From Mikania micrantha (lineage: Eukaryota > Streptophyta > Magnoliopsida > Asterales > Asteraceae), in NCBI GenBank assembly GCA_009363875.1, contig CM018690.1:17005692-17069691 (forward strand): 64,000 bases of DNA, read 5' to 3'. The notes under the pieces are model-generated. The model was not told the origin of the DNA. It made no database searches and was given only the letters and a program-made list of their open reading frames with translations. A program made the position numbers and the translations under genes. This document shows, piece by piece, positions 9,976-18,741 of this stretch; position 1 is the stretch's first letter; every line of letters starts with the position of its first letter.

Positions 9976-11223
9976 GATATTGACATCTCCAAAACTCAAA
10001 CTTTCAAAGATTTACATTTTGTGCATCAAACTTTTAACCAATTATGAAGATATGTCTAGTTGGTTCAGGATTCAGAGATGACAGGCATCCGAATCTACAA
10101 ATGATCATCTAAAACAAAATTGAAAATAGAAAATCTTTTTGTATTTTTCTGAAACAACTAAACAACTGTACAAACGCAATTTAAAAGCAAATAAACACAA
10201 GAAAACACATATTTTTGTGAAAAACCCATTAATAATATAACACAAATCTCTGATCACATCATATAACCTTCAATGAATGCTTTACTTCAATCACAATTTC
10301 ATTTTGACACGATTACTGATATATTTGTCCATATTTAAACTGAACAATACTCAACTCTTAAACAAACTACATGATCCCTCATATTTTCTGATTGAGTTCC
10401 CCAATTCATTTCATCAATTAAGATCAAAATTAGCTCAAAATTCATTTCAGCATATCTTAATACCAGTCATCATGAATTCAATAAGATTCAATCATTCATT
10501 ATCTTTTTGTGTTTTTCTTGTTCTATCCACATGGATGGCTTCAGCTAGGTCCGTCCCAGCAATATGGCACATGTATGGAATCGAACTTTATTTTTATTTG
10601 TTTAAGTTTTTCTCAAGCTTAATACCAGCTTGCGTTAGGTCTTCTTCAAGCTTAATACCAGCTTGTTTTTACTTTTTCTTTATCAAGCTTAATACCAGCT
10701 TGTTTTTATTTTTCTTCAAGCTTAATACCAGCTTGCCTTTATTTTGCTTTGAATGAAAACTCATTTGATTCCATGATGACAGGTGTATGCTTGATTTGAA
10801 TCAAAAACCATTTCTCACTCAAAAGCCTTAATAAATTGGATCCCACAAATCAGACTTTCTAAGTTCTCATATATTGTTTATTTATTTTGTATAGTCAGCC
10901 TATCAGTACATCCCATCATTATTTCCTTGTGATTTTAGATCATGCATTCATTTCTGTTTTTATGACATAATGAAATCAATGTGTTATGTCATTAATCAGG
11001 ACTATTTCATTTTTCATTTTACTATTGTTTTTGGATTTTTCAAATTTTCTATTGTTTTTGGTTTTTCAAATTTTCTATTGTTTTTGGTTTTTCAAACTTC
11101 TATATCTCCCCCTAAAAACCTAAAAATAGAAAATCTTTTTGTGTTTTTGTTAATAAAAGACAACTATACTAGAGAAAATGAAAATACTAAAAATAAATAA
11201 AATAATCTAATTTAAAGTGATGA
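9976..11223. other. non-coding spacer between pol and the extra ORF
   Basis: About 1.2 kb with no credible gene apart from the 19-bp repeats. Near 11030-11095 a T-rich phrase (CAAATTTTCTATTGTTTTTGG) is repeated three times. With the motif arrays, the pol-to-extra-ORF spacer totals 2.1 kb, unusually long if the downstream ORF were made by readthrough from pol. Confidence 0.6.
10614..10735. repeat. four copies of a 19-bp inverted-ended repeat
   Basis: CAAGCTTAATACCAGCTTG occurs at 10614-10632, 10647-10665, 10684-10702 and 10717-10735, start-to-start 33, 37 and 33 bp, separated by T-rich DNA. CAAGCT and AGCTTG at its ends are complementary. It lies in the untranslated spacer between RNase H and the extra ORF. 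Confidence 0.9.
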
Positions 11224-11904
11224 TCATTTGTTAGATTCAGATGAGGATTGAACTTCATCCTTGTGAAAAACACCATTAGCCGATAACAGATATAAAAATC
11301 TTGGTTTATCAAAAGCTTTTGTAAACAGATCGGCTTTCTGGTGATCGGTGTGAATTTTAACAACATCGATTAATTTCTTCTCAAAACAATCACGTATGAA
11401 GTGATATTTTATGTCGATGTGTTTGGTTTTGGAATGCTGAACTGGATTTTTAGTGACAGCTATGGCGGCAGTGTTATCAACATAGATAGGAGTGTTAGAA
11501 AAATGTAACCCATAGTCCCTGAGTTGCTGTTGAATCCAGATGATTTGAGAACAGCAACTTGCAGCAGCAATATATTCAGCTTCACAGGTTGAAGTAGACA
11601 CCGACGTCTGCTTCTTGCACTGCCAGGTGACTAAGCGGTTTCCAAAGAACTGACATCCCGCAGATGTTGACTTGAAGTCTCTTTTGCATCCGCCATAATC
11701 TGAATCACTGTATGCAGTAAGTTCAAATTTATCATCATTAGGGTACCATAAGCCAAGTTCCGGTGTACCCTTCAGATAGCGCATAATCCTTTTGACAGCA
11801 ATCAAGTGAGATACTCTTGGTTTGGATTGGTAACGTGCACACAAGCAAGTGGCGAACATGATGTCTGGCCGAGAAGCAGTGAGATACATGAGAGATCCAA
11901 TCAT
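11224..11904 (-). CDS. Copia RNase H and pol C-terminus, out of frame
   Basis: 226 residues that continue the pol protein in a different frame from RT. Copia RNase H signatures are visible: SDSDYGGC near the start, then STCEAEYIAA, IYVDNTAAI and KHIDIKYHFIRD. It would degrade the RNA of RNA-DNA hybrids during reverse transcription. The overlap with the RT ORF at 11901-11926 marks a one-base frame disruption, so RT and RNase H are not made as one protein from this copy unless the frame is corrected. Confidence 0.85.
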   Translation of the reverse strand: MIGSLMYLTASRPDIMFATCLCARYQSKPRVSHLIAVKRIMRYLKGTPELGLWYPNDDKFELTAYSDSDYGGCKRDFKSTSAGCQFFGNRLVTWQCKKQTSVSTSTCEAEYIAAASCCSQIIWIQQQLRDYGLHFSNTPIYVDNTAAIAVTKNPVQHSKTKHIDIKYHFIRDCFEKKLIDVVKIHTDHQKADLFTKAFDKPRFLYLLSANGVFHKDEVQSSSESNK

Positions 11905-14555
11905 TCCCCGTACAGAGTGGCATCAATTAACTCCCCCTTTTCGTCTGGAGTAATCCCGTGATTAATCGCCAGTGGGGTACCAGCAGGCTTTGCATCAGAC
12001 ATACTGAACCGGCTCAGAATGTCACCCACGTATTTGGTTTGATGAATAAAAATCCCTGCCTCAGACTGATCCACCTGCAATCCCAAGAAGAACTTCATCT
12101 CTCCCATCGAACTCATTTCAAATTTTTCTTTCATCACAGTCTCAAATTCCTTGCACAGATCATCATTTGTAGATCCAAATATAATATCATCCACATATAC
12201 TTGTACCAAGAGTAAATCACTGTCCTTCTCACGAATGAATAAAGTGCAGTCAATGACACCTCTTCTGAACCCGTTGTTCAGAAGGTGAGTGGAAAGTGTC
12301 TCGTACCACGCTCTCGGGGCTTGATGTAATCCATACAAAGCTTTGTCTAGTTTGTAGACTTTATCACGATGCATTGGATCTTCAAATCCGGGAGGTTGAT
12401 TGACATACACCGTTTCACTGATAACTCCATGAAGGAACGCGCTCTTTACATCCATCTGATAAACTTTGAACTTTTTGAAGGATGCATAAGCCAGAAAAAT
12501 ACGAATGGCTTCCAAACGAGCGACCGGAGCAAACACCTCATTATAGTCCAATCCCTCTATCTGTCTGAATCCTTGAACCACCAGACGAGCCTTGTTTCTC
12601 ACGATGATCCCGTGATCATCCTTTTTGCAACGCAAAACCCATCTAGTGCCAATGACCTTTGCACCTTTGGGTTTATCAACGAGTTGCCACACCCCTAACT
12701 TCTTAAACTGCAAAAGCTCCTCTTGCATGGCGTCTACCCATGATTCTTCTTTAAGAGCTTCAGTGACAGTACGCGGTTCCACTTGAGATATAAAGCAGGA
12801 ATGAGCACAAAAGCTTACATCTGCAAAATCAAGGATATCTGCAAGACCACCAGAAGAAATCTGACTTCTAGTCTTCACTCCATCTAAAGGACTCCCGATA
12901 ATGTTATCTTGAGGATGAATGCGATTGATTCTTCCAACAGGATGAGCAGGAACCTCAACTTCAGGATCTAAATTATTCAAGTTCAAATCCTCAAGACCAG
13001 GTACAAGATTATCAACAGCCGGTTCAGGAGCAGTCGGAGGATTGTCATCTGTGTCTGAGCTGTCATCATTTATCTGTGTCGAGGGACCGGATGCAGATGT
13101 AGGTTGAAAAGTAGCCTCAGGGGCATTCTGTACATCATACAGCATCTGAACAGCTACATCTTCATCTGAGTACATGGGGGGCATATTGAATGAGTCAAAC
13201 AGACTGGAATAGTCAAACATCCAATCTGGCCCTTTTCCAGGTGGGGGCATTGAATATTTTTGAACATCCACATGGTACCACTCCTCCACATTATGAGTTG
13301 TAGTGTTGTAAACTCGCTTATTTGGAGTGCTATACCCAAGAAAGTAGCCCTCTTCCACCTTTTCATTGAACTTGCCCTGCTCATGTTTCTTAAGCATGGT
13401 GCAAGGAGCACCAAATGGTTCTAGATACTTAAGATTTGGCTTTCGATTATGGAGCAGTTCAAAGCAAGTTTTTCCATGTCTCTTCACAATAAGGACCCGG
13501 TTCAAAGTGTAACATGCATTGGCAACAGCTTCATTCCAAAATTGAACTGGTAGTGAGGAATCAGCAAGCATAGTCCTAGCAGCCTCAATCAATGTCCTAT
13601 TCTTTCTTTCAGCAACGCCATTCATTTGTGGAACGTATGGAGCACTAAATTGATGGACAATGCCTTTAGCATTACAGAAATTCTCCATATTATGATTTTT
13701 GAACTCCGTTCCATTATCAGTTCTAAATTGACGAATCTTGAGCTTATAAAGGGATTCAAGTTTGGTAACCAGAACTTGAATGCAATCAAAAGTTTCTGAT
13801 TTTTCTTTCAAAAAGAAGACCCAAGAGTATCTGGAGTACTCATCAGTAATAACCAGGCAGTATTGATCTCCAGCTATACTCTTCCGATTCACTGGACCAA
13901 ACAAGTCCATGTGAAGAAGCTCAAGAGGAACATTGATTGAGTGATATTTTTTCAGCTTATGAGACTGCTTTGACTGCTTTCCTTTCTTGCATGACACACA
14001 GATATCAGACAGCTTAAAATTCTTCAGACTAACTCCCTCAACCAAACTGTTGTGGACAAGATGATTCATCTTGCGTAAACTCAAATGGCCCATCCTCTTA
14101 TGCCAAAGGATTGAATCTTTCTCAGTTGCCTTTGTCATAAAACATGAAGCTGTGGAGGATGTAGTTGAAGCTGTGGCCATGTTGAGAACATACAAGTCTT
14201 GTTTTCTTGGAGCAGACATCAAAATCCAATCTTCAGGTATCTGCACACCTTGCTTGAGAATATAACATTTTGAATCATCAAACAGAACCTTGTACTCTTT
14301 GTCACAGATCTGAGAGACTGACAAGAGGTTGTTTTCCAATTGCTTGACATATCTGACATTGTCGAACGAAACTTGTCCATTTGTCAAGATTCCCTCTCCT
14401 GTAATAAAACCACCCTTGTCTCCAGCAAAGGCTACATATCCACCTCGAACTGCGTTCACATTGGTGAGCAGCGTAATATCACCAGTCATGTGTCTGGAAG
14501 CCCCACTATCAACGATCCAATTGCTGTTCACTCCAGCTTTTGGGGCAACCTGCAC
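11901..14555 (-). CDS. Copia pol: protease, integrase, reverse transcriptase
   Basis: 884 residues, opened by a non-ATG codon because the frame continues from upstream. Visible: protease motif DSGAS (16-20); the GAG-pre-integrase HHCC zinc region (about 151-190); the integrase D-D-E triad at about 217, 280 and 316; the integrase C-terminal region; and the RT domain from about 600, with YVDD at 787-790. It lies between gag and RNase H. Frame breaks occur at both ends: gag is joined only through a short segment in another frame, and RNase H follows in another frame. It would otherwise copy and integrate the element. The protein sequence is intact within this segment. Confidence 0.93.
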   Translation of the reverse strand: MQVAPKAGVNSNWIVDSGASRHMTGDITLLTNVNAVRGGYVAFAGDKGGFITGEGILTNGQVSFDNVRYVKQLENNLLSVSQICDKEYKVLFDDSKCYILKQGVQIPEDWILMSAPRKQDLYVLNMATASTTSSTASCFMTKATEKDSILWHKRMGHLSLRKMNHLVHNSLVEGVSLKNFKLSDICVSCKKGKQSKQSHKLKKYHSINVPLELLHMDLFGPVNRKSIAGDQYCLVITDEYSRYSWVFFLKEKSETFDCIQVLVTKLESLYKLKIRQFRTDNGTEFKNHNMENFCNAKGIVHQFSAPYVPQMNGVAERKNRTLIEAARTMLADSSLPVQFWNEAVANACYTLNRVLIVKRHGKTCFELLHNRKPNLKYLEPFGAPCTMLKKHEQGKFNEKVEEGYFLGYSTPNKRVYNTTTHNVEEWYHVDVQKYSMPPPGKGPDWMFDYSSLFDSFNMPPMYSDEDVAVQMLYDVQNAPEATFQPTSASGPSTQINDDSSDTDDNPPTAPEPAVDNLVPGLEDLNLNNLDPEVEVPAHPVGRINRIHPQDNIIGSPLDGVKTRSQISSGGLADILDFADVSFCAHSCFISQVEPRTVTEALKEESWVDAMQEELLQFKKLGVWQLVDKPKGAKVIGTRWVLRCKKDDHGIIVRNKARLVVQGFRQIEGLDYNEVFAPVARLEAIRIFLAYASFKKFKVYQMDVKSAFLHGVISETVYVNQPPGFEDPMHRDKVYKLDKALYGLHQAPRAWYETLSTHLLNNGFRRGVIDCTLFIREKDSDLLLVQVYVDDIIFGSTNDDLCKEFETVMKEKFEMSSMGEMKFFLGLQVDQSEAGIFIHQTKYVGDILSRFSMSDAKPAGTPLAINHGITPDEKGELIDATLYGE

Positions 14556-14568
14556 AATAAAGAGACTA

Positions 14569-15045
14569 TCAGTTTACATTGGGAACCCAAGCCTTTACGG
14601 TCTTGGGTTGACCCATTGAGTCTCGGATCCAAACATCGATCCATTTTCCCTTAGGAATAGGTTTATCTGAAATTTGTGGTACAGACACCTCAGATGACTT
14701 AACTTTCCAAATTGCCTTTTTGTCAAAAGAGGTTTTCAGATAAATGGATGATTGTTTTGATTGATTGACTTTAACCTCATTTGGAACAACCAATGTTTCC
14801 AACTTTCCCTTACCCTTGTCTGAACCCTTAGACTGAGTGTGAAATGAAGATTTTGACTGAAAAGATTTAGACACAGATTTGCTAGGTTTTGGTAAAGCAG
14901 ACTTTAAGGTTATGAAAGGGACAACCTTAGGTCTGATCAACTGAGGGCAAAACCTCACAATGTGTCCTGGTTCACCACACTCAAAACAGACTTTAACACC
15001 TTTTTTATGAAAGTGTTTTAAATCAGAAAAGACTTTTTCGTTGAT
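14569..15045 (-). pseudogene. Copia gag-pol junction with second zinc knuckle, shifted frame
   Basis: This segment reads in a different frame from both gag and pol, which share one frame. It includes a second CCHC zinc knuckle (CFECGEPGHIVRFC, sense start near 14980) and a Lys/Ser-rich linker, then stops with TGA at about 14569. Entry is at an A5 run near 15033-15040, where gag runs into a stop. After the stop there is an acceptor-like TTTATTGTGCAG before pol. It could be damage or part of the element's gag-pol expression strategy; I favour damage for the A-run shift. Confidence 0.6.
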
Positions 15046-17513
15046 TTAAAAACATTTGATTTTTGACAATCTTGCTCGAAACCCAAACCCTTCCTTCCTT
15101 TGTTACCAAACTGAGCTGATTTGGTAGTACAATTAGCTTCAGACTCCTGAGAAGCTTTAACAAAGCAGAGTTCCTTGTAAATCTTTGATTTGGAGATTGG
15201 GTCACCTTTCATGACACTAGTAATTTGATTCCGAGGAGTACTCTGCTTTGATGAATACTCTGATTCATCCTCGGAATCAGAAACCCAATCTTCCACAATT
15301 CCATCCACCCTTGAATCCTTAGTCTGAGTTGAACTCTGATTTTCACTCAGACTAATTGGATCAACTACTAACGGAGTAGTAACTTGAAAATCCTTTACAT
15401 CTTTGTCATTTGGAGTGTTGACAAAGGCATTTAGGATTGGTGGAGGACATTTTTGATAATTAACCTGCTCCTTCCCCTGATCAGTACCTCTACTGATCAT
15501 ATGCTCAATGATATAAGAGGAGCTCTCATAGCTCTTGAGCTTCTGTCCCAAAGTCTCATAATCACACTCAACTAATGCTAATTTCTTCTTAATCTCATTT
15601 ATGGTATTGAGATAAGAAGTAATAGCATCTTGCTTGTTCAGAACAGCGATCTCGGCCTCATGCAGTTGTCTATTCAAAAGATCAATTTTATTTTGAAAAT
15701 CTTTTTCATTAGATTTTAAAACTTTGTTTGCTTCAATGCACAGGTCGAGATCGGTCATAAGATCACTGTTGTGCTTCTGGTAAGCAAGGACCTTGCTTCT
15801 AAGATCAACACAATTGAAACAATCAGATTTAGAAGATGAACAATCAGTGTATACCTGCTCAGAAGAATCAGTAGAAGCAGAAGAGTTTGCCATCAAAGCA
15901 AATTGAGTTGAAGAGTCATCAGCTTCTCCATCAGATTCTTGAGTGTCAGAATCTGTCAGACTTTCTGAGTCTGAACTTGATGCTTTGTCATCAGTCACCA
16001 ACACATCTCCCTGACAGCTTTCTTCAACAATGTCATCAGAAATCTGAATCTCTGCCACACATGCTTTTTCTTGATCATCCTTGTCAGCATTGAATCTGAA
16101 GTCCCAATTTACCCCTTCATCTTGTTGAACCATCAAGGCTTTACTACCAGAAGATGAAGATCCAGCTGTTGTAGGAGAATCAATAGGAACTAATCGCCTT
16201 TCAGAATTAGCAGGAGCAGACTTCTGATGCTGAAATGGGTTCTTGTTTCCAGCTTTCTTTGGCTGTTTGCATTGTCTAGCAAAGTGTCCTTTCTCACCAC
16301 AGTTGTAGCATGTAACAGAAGCCATATCAAATCCAAACTTGGACTCCTTGTTTAGATTGATGTCTTTTCCTGTCCTCTTCACAAACTCCTTAGCTCTTCT
16401 GACTGCACTAGCCAATGCCCACATGATGTCAATTCTTTCCATATCCTCAGGATCAATTTGAGAGTAGTCATCATTGGTCAAATATGGATTGCCGATCTGA
16501 CCAGCAACCAATCCATCATATGAACTAACCAATGTTGACAGAAGACCCATGTGCTCTTTAGCAATCTCAACTGTGACTTTATCAAAGTTCTCTGTCTTCA
16601 AACTTGCAGTAGGCTGATGATGCTCTTGTTGTGAGCTAGATGAAGAAGATGGGCTAAAGTGCATCTGAGCTGCAGATGGGGCTTCAGAAGCTTTAGACAC
16701 AAAGGCAGTTTTCAGAGGAGCATGAGTTGTAGACTTATCAACTGTTGGAGAGGAGTAGTATAGAGAAGGATCTTGAACTTGTGCAACCCTCTTGGCCTTC
16801 CATTTGTTCTCTATCTCCTGCTCTTTTAGCTTCTGAATGAAATCATTGATGTCCATATGAGCCATCATCTGATTTTGCTTGAGTACCATCAAGAAGGACT
16901 CCCATTTTGGAGGTAGTGCATCTGCCAAACATTGAATCTTCTCTTGAGTTGTGGTTTTGACCTCGTGGTTGAACAGCTCACTCAACAGATGATAAAACCT
17001 TGCAATCAACTCATCAAGGGACTCATTTCCCACATACATAAAGCTGTTGAATTCCTTTTTCAAGGCTTTAGACTTAATGCTCTTCAAAGCATCATTACCC
17101 TCATATCTTTGCTGCAATGCATCCCACAGAAGCTTAGCCGAAGGAAACTGTCTAAACTGATGGAAGATATCAGTGGCAATGGACTGTGACAAAATAGCAT
17201 AGGCTTTCTTCTCATAATCATACAACTTCCTCTGAGGCTCAGTCATCCGTGTGACTAGCATAGGAGTTCCGTCTTCATTCAGAGGCCGCAGATAACCTCC
17301 TTCAATCATCATCCACAGATTTGTATCCACCCCATTGATGTGGATCTCAAATCTATATTTCCAGTGAGGGTAATCATCCAAAGTCAAAAGCTTAGGAGCT
17401 TTGTTTGAGTTTCCAGTTTCATTCTCTGTCAGTAAAAGAGTCTGAATACGATGATTTTGATTAGCCATGAGTGCTAAATCTTCCATTATATCAGAAGGAA
17501 TGAAATTCAACAC
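15018..17513 (-). CDS. Copia gag (capsid/nucleocapsid)
   Basis: 831 residues from the first ATG, with further in-frame Met at residues 10 and 16 that may be the true start. Seen: a Copia-type gag domain at about 40-240 (WKYRFEIHINGVD, KLLWDALQQRYEG, SLDELIARFYHLL); a Ser-rich linker; a zinc knuckle CYNCGEKGHFARQC at about 402-415; an acidic region; and a coiled-coil-like stretch around 590-665. It packages the RNA in virus-like particles. It is long for Copia gag, as expected for SIRE-type elements. It ends prematurely at a frame change before the second zinc knuckle. Confidence 0.9.
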   Translation of the reverse strand: MLNFIPSDIMEDLALMANQNHRIQTLLLTENETGNSNKAPKLLTLDDYPHWKYRFEIHINGVDTNLWMMIEGGYLRPLNEDGTPMLVTRMTEPQRKLYDYEKKAYAILSQSIATDIFHQFRQFPSAKLLWDALQQRYEGNDALKSIKSKALKKEFNSFMYVGNESLDELIARFYHLLSELFNHEVKTTTQEKIQCLADALPPKWESFLMVLKQNQMMAHMDINDFIQKLKEQEIENKWKAKRVAQVQDPSLYYSSPTVDKSTTHAPLKTAFVSKASEAPSAAQMHFSPSSSSSSQQEHHQPTASLKTENFDKVTVEIAKEHMGLLSTLVSSYDGLVAGQIGNPYLTNDDYSQIDPEDMERIDIMWALASAVRRAKEFVKRTGKDINLNKESKFGFDMASVTCYNCGEKGHFARQCKQPKKAGNKNPFQHQKSAPANSERRLVPIDSPTTAGSSSSGSKALMVQQDEGVNWDFRFNADKDDQEKACVAEIQISDDIVEESCQGDVLVTDDKASSSDSESLTDSDTQESDGEADDSSTQFALMANSSASTDSSEQVYTDCSSSKSDCFNCVDLRSKVLAYQKHNSDLMTDLDLCIEANKVLKSNEKDFQNKIDLLNRQLHEAEIAVLNKQDAITSYLNTINEIKKKLALVECDYETLGQKLKSYESSSYIIEHMISRGTDQGKEQVNYQKCPPPILNAFVNTPNDKDVKDFQVTTPLVVDPISLSENQSSTQTKDSRVDGIVEDWVSDSEDESEYSSKQSTPRNQITSVMKGDPISKSKIYKELCFVKASQESEANCTTKSAQFGNKGRKGLGFEQDCQKSNVFKSTKKSFLI

Positions 17514-17529
17514 TTAGAAAATTTTTCAG

Positions 17530-17800
17530 AATCAACAGCCGAATGAGTCACAAACTGGCGAATGTCGGGGGCCGAATGAGGTGAAACTGACGAATGAGAG
17601 ACTGAGTATGAGAATTGGCGAATGGGTGTGTCGAATGGCCTATTCGGCGAATGGCAAGTCGAATGGAGTCTTTCGCCGAATGAGAGTTCAGAATGAGGCT
17701 GATTCGGCGAATGAAGGTAGCGAAGGAGCTATTCGCCGAATGAGAGCTATTCGACGAATGGGAGGCTATTCGGCTGAACTTATTCGGCCGCCAGAGTCAT
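17530..17800. repeat. CATTCG-type motif array in the Copia leader
   Basis: Between the primer binding site and gag, sequences such as TTCGCCGAATGAG and TTCGGCGAATG recur about a dozen times. It is the same motif as in the LTRs, here in transcribed leader DNA just 5' of gag. Confidence 0.8.
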
Positions 17801-18073
17801 TCGGCGATCTGGGGTTTTTGACAACAAAAATCGCGATATCTTTCGATTTTGACCAGAACTAACCACCAAATTTTGCACAGAACTTCAAGACATGATTAAT
17901 AACCAATTGGGAAGGAATTAGATCAAATGAACCACAAAAACACCTATTATTTCAATGGAATAGTGACTTGGTGAGCAAGAAAAATAGGGTTTCTGCAAGT
18001 TACGAAAATCAGGGTTTTGAGGGACTCAAATCTGATGATTTTGGATGGAAAACGAGTAGAATCAAGAGCCAAA
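17801..18073. other. Copia 5' leader without the array
   Basis: About 270 bp between the primer binding site and the motif array. No gene or other repeat seen. Confidence 0.5.
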
Positions 18074-18085
18074 GCTCTGATACCA
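18074..18085 (-). other. primer binding site (tRNA-iMet) of the Copia element
   Basis: The sense strand reads TGGTATCAGAGC three bases inside the 5' LTR. This is complementary to the 3' end of plant initiator tRNA-Met, the usual primer for minus-strand synthesis. It fixes the orientation of the element. Confidence 0.93.
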
Positions 18086-18088
18086 CTT

Positions 18089-18741
18089 TGTTGGACCGAT
18101 CGGGAGCTCGGAAACAATCCGAATCCAATGAAAAACTACTCGACAACCTCTGGGATAGTGCGGAATCCTATTCCAGGGTTTTCCAAACGAAACCAACAGA
18201 AACCGTGGTGATCCGAGGCTGTAAAAACAACTTGGAAGCAATGATCGAACACCACGGGTTGAGAATCGAACTTGGAAGCACAAGAACCGCTCAAATCTTC
18301 AAGGGTTTTGACACTGGAGTGCTAGGGAAGAAGGAGGGCTCTGGAAAGTTTTGTTTGAAATGATTTGAACTTCTATTTATAAGCTGTAGTCATTCGGCCG
18401 AATGAGTGGCCGAAGCAACTCATTCGGCGAATGACTAAGCTCGAATGAGCAGTCATTCGAATGAGTCATTCGGCGAATGACTCATTCTGAACTTAGACAT
18501 TCGATACAACTCTCATTCGCCGAATGACTTCATTCTAGAGTCATTCGGCCGAATGAGCAGTTTTCATACTTAAACATTTAATAATCAAATCAAACACTTA
18601 GATAAACATTAATAATCAATAATCAATAAACATAAACATAAACATGATGAATTAGATACAAAGACAATTTCCATTAATACTTTGAATGATTACATGATAG
18701 TCATATACATAACCGAACTAGGGACAAAACATGTATCTACA
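18089..18741 (-). repeat. Copia 5' LTR (right copy)
   Basis: 653 bp, with the same ends as the left copy. It differs by T at 18242 and one extra AAACAT unit near 18630. In sense orientation the CATTCG array (18560 down to 18386) leads into a TATA box at 18383-18373. Confidence 0.95.
18373..18383 (-). promoter_or_regulatory. TATA box of the Copia 5' LTR
   Basis: The sense sequence CTTATAAATAG lies directly downstream of the palindrome array and about 360 bp from the LTR start. It probably drives the genomic RNA. Confidence 0.65.

Larger units (their letters stand above)
4924..18741 (-). mobile_element. SIRE-like Ty1/Copia retrotransposon, full length with extra ORF
   Basis: A 13,818-bp element read on the minus strand. 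In sense order: 5' LTR (18741-18089), tRNA-iMet primer binding site, leader with motif array, gag, zinc knuckles, protease, integrase, RT, RNase H (domain order INT before RT, so Copia), a 2.1-kb spacer, a long extra ORF, polypurine tract, 3' LTR (5570-4924). The perfect TSD is GTATT. The LTRs differ by one substitution and one 6-bp unit, so the insertion is very recent. The large gag and the extra 3' ORF point to the SIRE/Maximus lineage. The lineage call is inference from architecture and motif style. Confidence 0.93.
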
